From Oscillospiraceae bacterium (lineage in GTDB: Bacteria > Bacillota > Clostridia > Oscillospirales > Ruminococcaceae): DNA of 7,305 bases. Each line of letters opens with the position of its first letter. Position 1 is the stretch's first letter. Positions 1 to 7,133 of the stretch are shown one piece after another. A model generated the notes under the pieces. It saw nothing but the letters and a program-made list of their open reading frames with translations, searched no databases and was not told the DNA's origin. The DNA lies in NCBI GenBank assembly GCA_017410745.1, contig JAFPPJ010000126.1, forward strand, positions 1 to 7,305, written 5' to 3'. The position numbers and the translations under genes are program-made.

Positions 1-381
1 GCCCATGAATCCGCATATCTCCGCCGTGATCATGATAAGGCGCTGCTTCTTGATGGGTCTGTGCTCCTCGGACATGGCGGTATATGCCTTGGCGTATATG
101 TGGTCGCTGGCATAGTCGCGCTGAAGCTCCGATACCAGCGATATCATGCCGAAGCTCTCCGACTTTGACATGGCAAGCTTCATATTGAGCATCAGCATAA
201 CGATGCCGCCGAATGCTACCGCCACAGAAATAAGCAGGCCGTTCTTCACCTCGAACAGATGACATATGACTATGATCAGCACTGCAGCGATGGTGACGGA
301 ATACGTCCTTATGCGGCTCAGCTTCATTCTTGTCTGCAGCCGCCTTATCTCTTCATCGAGCTTTTCCTTGTCGATAAACAT
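1..381 (-). CDS. Small membrane protein, partial (C-terminus beyond window); paralogue of the gene upstream
   Basis: The first 127 residues are visible and the gene runs off the left edge. It starts with ATG directly after the TAA of the preceding gene (TAAATG, no gap), with AGGGGTG (387-393) five bases upstream, so it is probably translationally coupled to that gene. The N-terminus is charged (MFIDKEKLDEEIRRLQ). Two hydrophobic stretches follow at about residues 27-42 and 48-68, predicted membrane helices, and then a soluble helical part begins. Residues 86-127 align without gaps to residues 83-124 of the 295-residue neighbour: both have an LQxDYxSD motif and an AEI about 27 residues later, with about 13 of 42 positions identical. 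This points to a tandem duplication. I do not recognise a named family. By analogy with the neighbour, the missing C-terminal part may hold TPR-like helices. Function unknown. Confidence 0.8.
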   Translation of the reverse strand, partial: MFIDKEKLDEEIRRLQTRMKLSRIRTYSVTIAAVLIIVICHLFEVKNGLLISVAVAFGGIVMLMLNMKLAMSKSESFGMISLVSELQRDYASDHIYAKAYTAMSEEHRPIKKQRLIMITAEICGFMG

Positions 382-1269
382 TTACTCACCCCTGATAGCG
401 GCCGAAAGGCGGTTCGCCCTGTCAAGATAGTAAGGCGACTTTGCCACCAGAGGCCCTGCAGTATCCACCGCACGCGCCGCACTTTCCTTATCGCCGCACA
501 TATAGTAAAGCTCAGCGGTGTCAAGGAATACTATCCCGTCGAGGAACTGCTTGAACGGCGTGGTGGTCTGGTTCGCCATCTGACTTGTGGACTTCTTGAA
601 ACGGTTCTGGAAATCGTTCTTCATCAGTCTGAGCTCAAGGGCATGGTGTGGATCGCCCGATGCGGTATATGCGCGGATAAGTATCTCTATCGCTGTGTTG
701 CACAGCACATAGTTCCTGTCCGCACATTCGCGTATGAACGGCTCGCCGTCCCTGTAGGCACGCATCACGCTGTCATAGTCGCCAAGCTGGCAGTACATGG
801 AAAGGATATCGTCGTAGAAGCTCATGCCCACCGTAGGGTACTTGACAAACTCAGACCTGTCCACATTGCCGAGCATGGCTATCGCCTTGTCCGCCTCGCC
901 CCTTATCATGTATATCTCCGCCGCAAACAGCGTGAGATACGTCTTCTCGGGGAAGTTCTGCGCACGTCCGAGCTTCGTGAAGAGCATATTCAGTGCGCCG
1001 TCGCTGTAATAGTCATACTGCAGCGAGGAGTACGCTTCCTTGACGAGCTCGGAGGTATGCCCCGCAGGTATCAGCTTCTTTCTCACCGCCGCTGTTATGA
1101 TGATGAGCAGGATGAACGATATGAGCAGCACAGGCAGCGCATAGATGTGCGCTATGCGCATCACGACATACAGCACAAGGGTCACGCAGCAGTATACCAC
1201 AATAGCCTTTATCATAAACTGCTGCTTGTTGTACAGCTTCTCGAGCTGTTCACGAGTTATGTCGAGCAT
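382..1269 (-). CDS. Membrane-anchored TPR-like protein of unknown function (295 aa)
   Basis: A short charged N-terminus (MLDITREQLEKLYNKQQ) is followed by two membrane helices at about residues 19-39 and 43-62. The rest is a soluble, mostly helical domain, predicted cytoplasmic. It contains helix-turn-helix units that resemble tetratricopeptide repeats, each with small residues and a GD or GE turn: about 110-135 (AAEIYMIRGEADKAIAML), 151-180 (ILSMYCQLGDYDSVMRAY), 190-220 (LIRAYTASGDPHHALEL) and 250-275 (TAELYYMCGDKESAARAV). TPR domains normally act as protein-binding scaffolds; no catalytic motif is visible. The start is supported by AAGGAGG (1275-1281), five bases from the ATG. It lies 50 bases downstream of valS with no terminator visible between them, and abuts its paralogue at 1-381. 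A role in assembling a membrane complex is possible but not shown. Confidence 0.85.
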   Translation of the reverse strand: MLDITREQLEKLYNKQQFMIKAIVVYCCVTLVLYVVMRIAHIYALPVLLISFILLIIITAAVRKKLIPAGHTSELVKEAYSSLQYDYYSDGALNMLFTKLGRAQNFPEKTYLTLFAAEIYMIRGEADKAIAMLGNVDRSEFVKYPTVGMSFYDDILSMYCQLGDYDSVMRAYRDGEPFIRECADRNYVLCNTAIEILIRAYTASGDPHHALELRLMKNDFQNRFKKSTSQMANQTTTPFKQFLDGIVFLDTAELYYMCGDKESAARAVDTAGPLVAKSPYYLDRANRLSAAIRGE

Positions 1270-1319
1270 GATACCCTCCTTATCCGTGTTATGCCGTCTT
1301 CCGGCCGAAGCATGGGCAA

Positions 1320-3938
1320 TTACTTGAATGCAGCGATGCTCTGGTCTATCTTCTCCATCTTCTCAAGTGCGCGGGCAAGCTTTGCCTTCTCAGCCTCTAT
1401 CTGCTTTTCGGGTGCCTTTGCCATGAATCCGGGATTGTTCAGCTTTCCGGAGGAGAAGTCGATATCCTTCTGTACCGCTGCCTTCTCCTTTGCAAGGCGT
1501 GCAAGCTCCTTCTCCCTGTCAACGAGGTCGGACAGCGGGATGAATATTCTTGCATCGGTGGTAACTGCCGTAACGCTGTCGGGTATATCGAAGCTGTCCG
1601 CTATCTCAACGGAGGATGCGGATGCCAGCTTCTCGAAGAATATCCTGCCACCCTCGAATATATCCTTGTACTGTGTCTCGATGTATACCTTAGCCTTTAC
1701 GGAGGGAACAACGTTCATCTCTGCACGGCGGTTGCGCACAGCCTTGATAGCCTCGATTATGCGCTCGAAGTCGTCTGCCTCTGCGGAGTAGTCAAGCGCC
1801 TTGTCGTATACGGGATAATCGGTGAGCATGATGGGCTCCTTGCCGTCTGTGAGCACCTGATATATCTCCTCTGTGATATACGGCATGAACGGATGCAGGA
1901 GGCCGAGCATACCCTTCATTATCCATACCAGCACTGCCTGTGCGGATGCAGCGGAAGCACCGCCGGCCTGTATGCGGGGCTTTGTCAGCTCTATATACCA
2001 GTCGCAGTATACATCCCAGATGAAGTCGTATATCTTCTGTGAAGCCACGCCCAGTTCAAATGCCTCAAGGTTCGTGCCTACCTCGCCTGCGAGGGTGTTG
2101 AAGCGGGTGATGACCCACTTGTCCTCGGGTGCGAGCTCTGCGGGCAGACCCTTGTCCTCGAAGTCGTCGGGCAGATTCATCATGATGAAGCGGGATGCGT
2201 TCCACAGCTTGTTTGCGAAGTTTCTTGCGGCAGTGACCTTGCTCTCGATGAAGCGCATATCATTGCCGGGAGCGTTGCCGTTTGCGAGCATGAAGCGGAG
2301 CGCATCCGCGCCATAGCTGTCGATTATTACCAGGGGATCAATGCCGTTGCCCAGGGACTTCGACATCTTCCTGCCCTGCTCGTCACGAACGAGACCATGT
2401 ATGAGCACCGTATCAAAGGGCACCTTGCCTGTGTTCTCAAGGGAGGAGAACATCATGCGTATTACCCAGAAGAATATGATATCATAGCCTGTAACAAGCG
2501 TATTCGTGGGGAAGAAGTACTTGAAGTCCTCTGTCTCCTCGGGCCAGCCGAGAGTGGAGAAGGGCCACAGTGCGGAAGAGAACCATGTATCAAGGGTGTC
2601 GGGATCCTGACGCATAGGCTTGCCGCAGTCGGGGCAGGTGCAGCTGTCCTCGCCGGTAACTATCATCTTGCCGCAGTCATCGCAGTAGAATGCAGGTATG
2701 CGGTGTCCCCACCATATCTGACGGGATATGCACCAGTCGCGTATGTTCTCGAGCCAGTTGAAGTATATCTTGTCAAAGCGTGCGGGCACGAACTTGGTAT
2801 CACCGTTCTTTACCGCATCTATCGCAGGCTGTGCAAGCTCCTTCATGCGCACGAACCACTGTGTGGATACCTTGGGCTCGACTGTTGTGGAGCAGCGCTG
2901 ACAGCTGCCTACGTTATGGGAGTACTCCTCTACCTTCACAAGGAAGCCGCCCTTGTCGAGATCCTCGACTATCTTCTTCCTTGCCTCGTATCTGTCCATG
3001 CCTGCATATGCGGGATAATCATCGGTGATGCGGGCATCATCGGTCATAACGTTTATTACGGGCAGATCATGGCGCAGACCTACCTCGAAGTCGTTGGGGT
3101 CATGTGCGGGGGTGATCTTTACCACGCCCGTACCGAAGTCCTTCTCAACGTATTCATCGGCAACTACGGGTATCTCACGGCCTACGAGGGGGAGCGTGAG
3201 GGTCTTGCCTACTATATCCTTGTATCTGTCATCGTCGGGATTTACCGCTACCGCAGTATCGCCGAGGAGCGTCTCGGGACGCGTGGTGGCAAGCTCAACA
3301 TAGCCGCTGCCGTCGGTAAGGGGATAGCGGATATGCCAGAAATGGCCTGCCTGCTCGGAGTATATTACCTCTGCATCGGAAAGTGCGGTCTTGCAGCAGG
3401 GGCACCAGTTGATGAGCCTTTCACCTCTGTATATCAGTCCCTTGTTGTAGTACTTTACGAATACATCCTTGACAGCCTTTGAACAGCCCTCGTCCATGGT
3501 GAAGCGCTCTCTTGACCAGTCGCAGGATGATCCCAGCTTCTTGAGCTGCTCCACGATGCGTCCGCCGTACTGCTCCTTCCATTTCCATGCACGCTCGAGG
3601 AACTTCTCTCTGCCGATCTCCTCCTTGGTTATGCCCTCTTCTCTCATAGCGGCAACTATCTTTGCCTCTGTCGCAAGAGCAGCATGATCCGTGCCGGGCA
3701 GCCACAGTGCGGAGTAGCCCGACATCCTCTTCCAGCGTATGAGTATATCCTGCAGCGTCTCATCAAGGGCATGTCCCATATGGAGCTGTCCTGTGATGTT
3801 CGGAGGGGGGATAACTATGGTGTACGGCTTCTTCTTGCTGTCTCTCTCTGCCTTGAAGCAGCCCTTGTCGAGCCAGTATTTATAGATCCTGTCCTCAAAT
3901 GCCTTAGGTTCGTAGGTCTTGGGTAATTCCCTGTTCAT
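1320..3938 (-). CDS. valS: Valyl-tRNA synthetase
   Basis: Cytoplasmic class I aminoacyl-tRNA synthetase that attaches valine to tRNA-Val and edits mischarged threonine. The 872 residues are full length for bacterial ValRS. The HIGH-type ATP site is HMGH at 53-56, preceded by the PPPNITG signature (44-50). The editing (CP1) domain, roughly 200-340, carries ATTRPETLLGD (217-227) and GVVKITPAHDPNDFEVG (271-287). A four-cysteine zinc knuckle is likely at C419, C422, C435 and C438. KMSKS is at 524-528 (GRKMSKSLGN). The anticodon-binding helical domain spans about 600-760, with LLHPFMPYITEEIYQ at 680-694. The C-terminal tRNA-binding coiled coil covers about 803-872 and includes NPGFMAKAPEK. AGGAGG (3947-3952) sits eight bases before the ATG. 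The upstream gene ends only 27 bases away, so there is no room for the T-box leader that often controls valS in Firmicutes. Identification is very secure. Confidence 0.98.
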   Translation of the reverse strand: MNRELPKTYEPKAFEDRIYKYWLDKGCFKAERDSKKKPYTIVIPPPNITGQLHMGHALDETLQDILIRWKRMSGYSALWLPGTDHAALATEAKIVAAMREEGITKEEIGREKFLERAWKWKEQYGGRIVEQLKKLGSSCDWSRERFTMDEGCSKAVKDVFVKYYNKGLIYRGERLINWCPCCKTALSDAEVIYSEQAGHFWHIRYPLTDGSGYVELATTRPETLLGDTAVAVNPDDDRYKDIVGKTLTLPLVGREIPVVADEYVEKDFGTGVVKITPAHDPNDFEVGLRHDLPVINVMTDDARITDDYPAYAGMDRYEARKKIVEDLDKGGFLVKVEEYSHNVGSCQRCSTTVEPKVSTQWFVRMKELAQPAIDAVKNGDTKFVPARFDKIYFNWLENIRDWCISRQIWWGHRIPAFYCDDCGKMIVTGEDSCTCPDCGKPMRQDPDTLDTWFSSALWPFSTLGWPEETEDFKYFFPTNTLVTGYDIIFFWVIRMMFSSLENTGKVPFDTVLIHGLVRDEQGRKMSKSLGNGIDPLVIIDSYGADALRFMLANGNAPGNDMRFIESKVTAARNFANKLWNASRFIMMNLPDDFEDKGLPAELAPEDKWVITRFNTLAGEVGTNLEAFELGVASQKIYDFIWDVYCDWYIELTKPRIQAGGASAASAQAVLVWIMKGMLGLLHPFMPYITEEIYQVLTDGKEPIMLTDYPVYDKALDYSAEADDFERIIEAIKAVRNRRAEMNVVPSVKAKVYIETQYKDIFEGGRIFFEKLASASSVEIADSFDIPDSVTAVTTDARIFIPLSDLVDREKELARLAKEKAAVQKDIDFSSGKLNNPGFMAKAPEKQIEAEKAKLARALEKMEKIDQSIAAFK

Positions 3939-3965
3939 TTTAATATCCTCCTGATCGGGCAGCCA

Positions 3966-5225
3966 TCAGCCCGTGATTTTCTTTATCTCGTCGTAGAGCA
4001 TCTTCGCCTGCTCCTCGGATGTCGCCTTCTCGAACAGCACCTCGTTGCACGCATCGGTGAAGAGATCTATGACATCGCCGTTCTCCATGACAGGCCGCAT
4101 CCTGTTTATAATAGCAGGCTCGTTCATGCGCTCAAAGGCATCGTACTGTATGCCGTCGAGCATACCGAGTCCCTCGAGCGTGGTGCGGGCATTTGAGCTC
4201 AGCGGAACGCCCTTCTCAAGCCCCTGCAGCTGTGCCATATCGCTCGAATTCACAAGGTAGTCGAGCAGCAGGCCTGCCTCTGCGGCGTGCTCGGTAGTAT
4301 CGCTTATCGCATACATCGTGGCGGGCTTGATATACCACCCGTGACCCGGGTCGCCTGCCGCCATCCCCGTATAGGGCGCGGTAACTATATCCGCTCCGTT
4401 TTCTATCGCGACCTTGCAGAAATTCTCCGCATCGGACACCCACCCCATCATTCCTGCGGTCTTGCCGCCTTCAAGGGTATAGTCCCCTGCATATTCCACC
4501 TGGGGCATGACCTTGCGGTTTATCAGCAGGCAATAGAACTCGAGCATCGTCCTGAAGTCATCCTCCGTGAAGGTGAGCTTCCCGCTCTCGTCAAATATGT
4601 TCCTGCCGCACGCCTGCTCGGTATAGGCTATGCAGAAGAGCCATGCGCTCTTTGCCGACATGGATATGGGATAGTTCTTCCCGTCCATCGTCTGGGCGGC
4701 ATTCAGAAGATCCGACCATGTTTCCGGTACTCCGAGCCCGTAGCTGTCATATATGCTCTTGTTGATGTATATAGTCTGCGCATTCATCGCGATCGGCACG
4801 GCATCAAGGAATATGCCCTTCATGCCGTAATCGAGCATAGCTTCATCTATCGTGGACAGATCCACCACATCAGACAGGCGCTTTATGTCATAGTAGCCCT
4901 TGCCGTCGGGGGAATACTGATCTATCCACGCAAAGTTTATCAGCATCACATCGGCTTCTGTGCCTGATGCCATGCGCACGTTGTTCCTGACCTGATAGCC
5001 CGACCACTCCGTATAGCTGCACCGCACATCTATGTTCGGATGCTTCTCCTCGAAGCGCCTTATGGCCTCAAGCGTATATTCGTTCCTGTCGTCGTTGCCC
5101 CACCATGAGAACGTGAGCACGACCTTCTCGGGTTCGGTATTCACCGTGGACACCGAGCCGTAGTTATTTTTGCAGGAGCACAGCATAAGTGCGAGGAGCA
5201 CGCACAGGATTTTTTTACTCTTCAT
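3966..5225 (-). CDS. Extracellular solute-binding lipoprotein, ABC sugar-type (family 1), orphan
   Basis: A 419-residue lipoprotein of the bacterial extracellular solute-binding family 1, which captures sugars or oligosaccharides outside the membrane. The N-terminus is a lipoprotein signal: MKSKK, a hydrophobic core (6-15), and the lipobox LCSC with lipidated Cys18. The mature part begins with a typical family 1 strand, VVLTFSWWGNDDRNEYT (35-51), then FEEKHPNIDV (58-67), ADVMLINFAW (91-100), YINKSIYDSYGLGVPETW (153-170) and KGVPLS (338-343). Tryptophan and tyrosine are abundant, which fits a sugar ligand, but the ligand cannot be named. The frame is open upstream to 5348, but the ATG at 5225 is preferred because AAGGAGG lies six bases before it and the signal peptide begins there. 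It overlaps the end of the cyclase gene by 11 bases. No permease or ATPase gene is adjacent, so it either serves an importer encoded elsewhere or acts as a sensor partner of the cyclase. Confidence 0.9.
   Translation of the reverse strand: MKSKKILCVLLALMLCSCKNNYGSVSTVNTEPEKVVLTFSWWGNDDRNEYTLEAIRRFEEKHPNIDVRCSYTEWSGYQVRNNVRMASGTEADVMLINFAWIDQYSPDGKGYYDIKRLSDVVDLSTIDEAMLDYGMKGIFLDAVPIAMNAQTIYINKSIYDSYGLGVPETWSDLLNAAQTMDGKNYPISMSAKSAWLFCIAYTEQACGRNIFDESGKLTFTEDDFRTMLEFYCLLINRKVMPQVEYAGDYTLEGGKTAGMMGWVSDAENFCKVAIENGADIVTAPYTGMAAGDPGHGWYIKPATMYAISDTTEHAAEAGLLLDYLVNSSDMAQLQGLEKGVPLSSNARTTLEGLGMLDGIQYDAFERMNEPAIINRMRPVMENGDVIDLFTDACNEVLFEKATSEEQAKMLYDEIKKITG
4108..4135 (-). promoter_or_regulatory. 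Weak candidate internal promoter for valS, inside the lipoprotein gene
   Basis: On the minus strand, TTGAGC (4135-4130) and TATTAT (4113-4108) are separated by 16 bases, and transcription would start about 160 bases before the valS ATG. It could give valS expression independent of the cyclase operon. The match is only partial and lies in coding sequence, so it may be chance. Confidence 0.25.
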
Positions 5226-6873
5226 CCTCTGCCTCCTTATCCGCAGCAGTCTCTGCGGCAGATGTGTTCTCCTCTGCGGTCTGTGCGGTATCGGTATCGG
5301 CGGGCGTATCTGCGGACGTGTCCGCGGGCTGTGTCTCTGCAGATGCATTGTCCCGGGACGCGCCGTCCTTTATGCCCTCCATCTCCTCCGTCAGCGCCCT
5401 GAACTTCTCTGCGTCGCGCTTCTCGCCGAAGAGGCTGAAGCGGTTCTTGCCGCTGCGCTTGGATATATACAGCGCCTTATCCGCGTTCTTGTACAGCTCC
5501 TCAAAGGTATCCGCATCAAAGGGGAACAGCGCCGCGCCTATCGAACAGCTCAGGCGGCGGGTCTGCGCCTTATCCGCAAACATCCCGTTGAAGGATTCGC
5601 ACATCAGCGCGCATTTCGACGATATCTCGCTCCATGCATTGTCATATCCGCCCATCTTGGTGAACACGCAGAACTCGTCACCGCCTATGCGCCCGAGTAT
5701 ATCGCTTTCGGGGAAGCTCTTGCGTATAAGGCTGCCCATCATGGAGAGCACATCATCGCCTGCGGTATGTCCGAAGCTGTCATTGATGCCCTTGAAGTCG
5801 TCTATATCTATCAGCATCATCGCATGAACGCTCTTCTTCGATGAGGCTATGGCTCTGATCGTCCTGTCCTCGAAGGAGCGCTTGTTGAGTATGCCCGTGA
5901 GCTGGTCGTAGTCTGCCTTTCTGCCCAGGCTTATGACGATATTGTTTATGGGGTTGGTGAATATCAGCGATATCACTATATCGAGCACAAGGGCGATGAG
6001 CGCCGCAAACGCCGCGATGGATATTATCCTGCGCTGTGCCTCGTTCTTTGTTTCGAGCAGATACTGCGTGGGGATGGATGTGACGAGCATCCAGTCATCG
6101 CCGCACTGATTGGCGGACACGATATACTCCGCTTCGTTCGGGTCTATCACATTGCCCCTTATACGCTCCTTTATCTCACGAGGAAGTATGGTATTGTTCT
6201 CACCTATGGAGGAGTATATGATATTCATTTCCTTGTCCACGAGGCGGACTGCCATGCTCCTCATGGAATCGGGGCTCTCCACTATATTCTCAAGCTCTGC
6301 GGAATACACCGACACCGCGAGCACCGCATTCTCATTGAGACGCTTGACGTAGTATATGCGCTTATAGTCGTCGTTGAAGCCTGAATACCAGCCGTCCTGC
6401 GTATTCGGGCGGCTTATCATCGCGGAAAGGTCATTATATATCAGGTCGCCCATCTTGTCTTTCGTGCCGTGGGATATCTTGCCCACCACATGATTGTTGG
6501 AATAGACTATGCCAAAATCCACGAAGTTCTCCATGATGCAGAGATTGAACAGGTTATCGGATATGCGCGCCTCGGTATTAAGGGCTTCATAGGGATCGTT
6601 GGCAGGGTCTGTGGCATCGTAGGTATAATTCTCCTCCGATGCGAACACCAGTGTGGCGGTGGACTCACAGCGCGTGAGATAGTTGTTCACGTTCATCGTC
6701 ATCTGGGAGTTGAGCTCTGCGGAAAGTGCACCGATATTATCGCGGACTATGGTGTCTGTCTGCGTTATCGTGACCGATGAAAGCGCAACTGCTATGAAGA
6801 TTATCACAAGTGCATAGCAGACCGTCATTGATATGCTGATCAGGCGAAGTCTTTTTTTGTCATCACGCATCAT
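5215..6873 (-). CDS. Membrane diguanylate cyclase with extracellular Cache-like sensor and GGDEF domain
   Basis: Predicted to make the second messenger cyclic di-GMP from two GTP in response to an external signal. The 552 residues comprise a short basic cytoplasmic N-terminus, a membrane helix (about 11-34), an extracellular region of about 248 residues (35-282), a second helix (about 283-306), and a cytoplasmic GGDEF domain (about 320-482). The size and flanking helices of the outer region fit a double Cache sensor; this is inferred, not confirmed. The GGDEF domain has DYDQLTGILNKRSF (321-334), LIDIDDFKGINDSFGHTAGDD (354-374), an intact GGDEF at 397-401, and YKNADKALYISKRSGKNR (461-478). The inhibitory I-site (RxxD) is degenerate: PESD at 388-391 has proline for arginine. 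A 70-residue acidic Ala/Thr/Asp/Glu-rich tail follows. The frame is open to 7032, but the promoter lies inside that extension and GGAGGTG precedes the ATG at 6873, so the shorter form is chosen. A second ATG at 6870 is also possible. Confidence 0.93.
   Translation of the reverse strand: MMRDDKKRLRLISISMTVCYALVIIFIAVALSSVTITQTDTIVRDNIGALSAELNSQMTMNVNNYLTRCESTATLVFASEENYTYDATDPANDPYEALNTEARISDNLFNLCIMENFVDFGIVYSNNHVVGKISHGTKDKMGDLIYNDLSAMISRPNTQDGWYSGFNDDYKRIYYVKRLNENAVLAVSVYSAELENIVESPDSMRSMAVRLVDKEMNIIYSSIGENNTILPREIKERIRGNVIDPNEAEYIVSANQCGDDWMLVTSIPTQYLLETKNEAQRRIISIAAFAALIALVLDIVISLIFTNPINNIVISLGRKADYDQLTGILNKRSFEDRTIRAIASSKKSVHAMMLIDIDDFKGINDSFGHTAGDDVLSMMGSLIRKSFPESDILGRIGGDEFCVFTKMGGYDNAWSEISSKCALMCESFNGMFADKAQTRRLSCSIGAALFPFDADTFEELYKNADKALYISKRSGKNRFSLFGEKRDAEKFRALTEEMEGIKDGASRDNASAETQPADTSADTPADTDTAQTAEENTSAAETAADKEAEDEE
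5232..5238 (-). promoter_or_regulatory. Ribosome binding site of the solute-binding lipoprotein gene, inside the cyclase coding region
   Basis: AAGGAGG on the minus strand sits six bases before the ATG at 5225, within the codons for the last residues of the cyclase (DKEAEDEE). It fixes the lipoprotein start and excludes the upstream in-frame ATG at 5348, which would add 41 Arg/Pro-rich residues before the signal peptide. Ribosomes ending on the cyclase would stop next to this site, so the two genes are probably translationally coupled. Confidence 0.85.
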
Positions 6874-6878
6874 GAACG

Positions 6879-6887
6879 CACCTCCCT
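6879..6887 (-). promoter_or_regulatory. Ribosome binding site of the diguanylate cyclase gene
   Basis: AGGGAGGTG on the minus strand ends five bases before the ATG at 6873 and eight before a second in-frame ATG at 6870. It supports one of these two starts over the distant in-frame ATG at 7032. Confidence 0.85.
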
Positions 6888-6907
6888 GCTCAAAAAATGT
6901 CATATCT

Positions 6908-6936
6908 ATTCTATCACATCCGCACCTAAATGTCAA
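6908..6936 (-). promoter_or_regulatory. Sigma-A type promoter of the cyclase / binding-protein operon
   Basis: On the minus strand, TTGACA (6936-6931) and TAGAAT (6913-6908) are separated by exactly 17 bases. The bases TGA directly before TAGAAT give a TG extended -10. Only one base departs from the sigma-A consensus. Transcription should begin near 6901-6900, leaving an untranslated leader of about 28 bases with a six-U run and then the ribosome binding site. This is expected to be a strong promoter unless repressed. Confidence 0.85.
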
Positions 6937-6941
6937 GTGCA

Positions 6942-6957
6942 GGCCGGCACGGCCGGC
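6942..6957. repeat. GC-rich repeat GGCCGGC-AC-GGCCGGC, possible operator
   Basis: GGCCGGC occurs twice, at 6942-6948 and 6951-6957, two bases apart. Because GCCGGC is self-complementary, the pair also reads as an inverted repeat around ACG. It lies six bases upstream of the cyclase -35 box, centred near -49 relative to the predicted start, a common place for an activator or repressor site. No regulator can be named. Confidence 0.5.
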
Positions 6958-6980
6958 GGCGAATTCGTTGATATTTACCT

Positions 6981-6999
6981 GCAAATTGAATTTATTTGC
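6981..6999. repeat. AT-rich inverted repeat GCAAAT / ATTTGC
   Basis: Six-base arms at 6981-6986 and 6994-6999 flank a seven-base loop (TGAATTT). It lies about 45 bases upstream of the cyclase -35 box. It could be a regulator site or simply chance in AT-rich DNA. Confidence 0.35.
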
Positions 7000-7054
7000 G
7001 ACCCGGTCACTCTTATACCTGATAACATACAATAAGCAAGCTGACTGTTACCCG

Positions 7055-7073
7055 CCGGGCCAAGCCCGGTTTT
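7055..7073 (+). terminator. Terminator-like hairpin CCGGGC-CAA-GCCCGG followed by TTTT
   Basis: A perfect six-pair GC stem (7055-7060 with 7064-7069) closes a three-base loop and is followed on the plus strand by TTTT (7070-7073). This resembles a short rho-independent terminator for rightward transcription. No rightward gene precedes it in the window, so it could insulate the right-hand promoter from antisense transcription, or it could be a protein binding site. The U tract is short, so the call is weak. Confidence 0.4.
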
Positions 7074-7133
7074 ACCCGATATGCATTCGCACAAAGCCTG
7101 CTATACTATCCTCGGAGCATTGGTCAGTACGGA

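Noticed and set aside
259..1791. 510-codon open frame on the plus strand
   Set aside because: It lies antisense to the TPR-like gene and the 3' end of valS, has no ribosome site, and its product is rich in His, Arg and Cys with no recognisable domain. It is a shadow of the real genes.
2397..3482. 361-codon open frame on the plus strand
   Set aside because: It is entirely antisense to the conserved core of valS, with no ribosome site and no domain.
3956..3973. Five-pair hairpin CGGGC/GCCCG at the lipoprotein stop codon
   Set aside because: It has no U tract in the transcribed direction and is too short to call a terminator.
5226..5348. N-terminal extension of the lipoprotein to the ATG at 5348
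   Set aside because: It would place 41 Arg/Pro-rich residues before a clear lipoprotein signal peptide, and the ribosome site fits the ATG at 5225.
5170..5844. Two overlapping plus-strand open frames
   Set aside because: They are antisense to the GGDEF domain and its biased-composition tail; the low-complexity coding sequence keeps several frames open by chance.
6874..7032. N-terminal extension of the cyclase to the ATG at 7032
   Set aside because: The promoter and predicted transcription start lie inside this stretch, the ribosome site points to 6873, and the extra residues do not look like part of the family.
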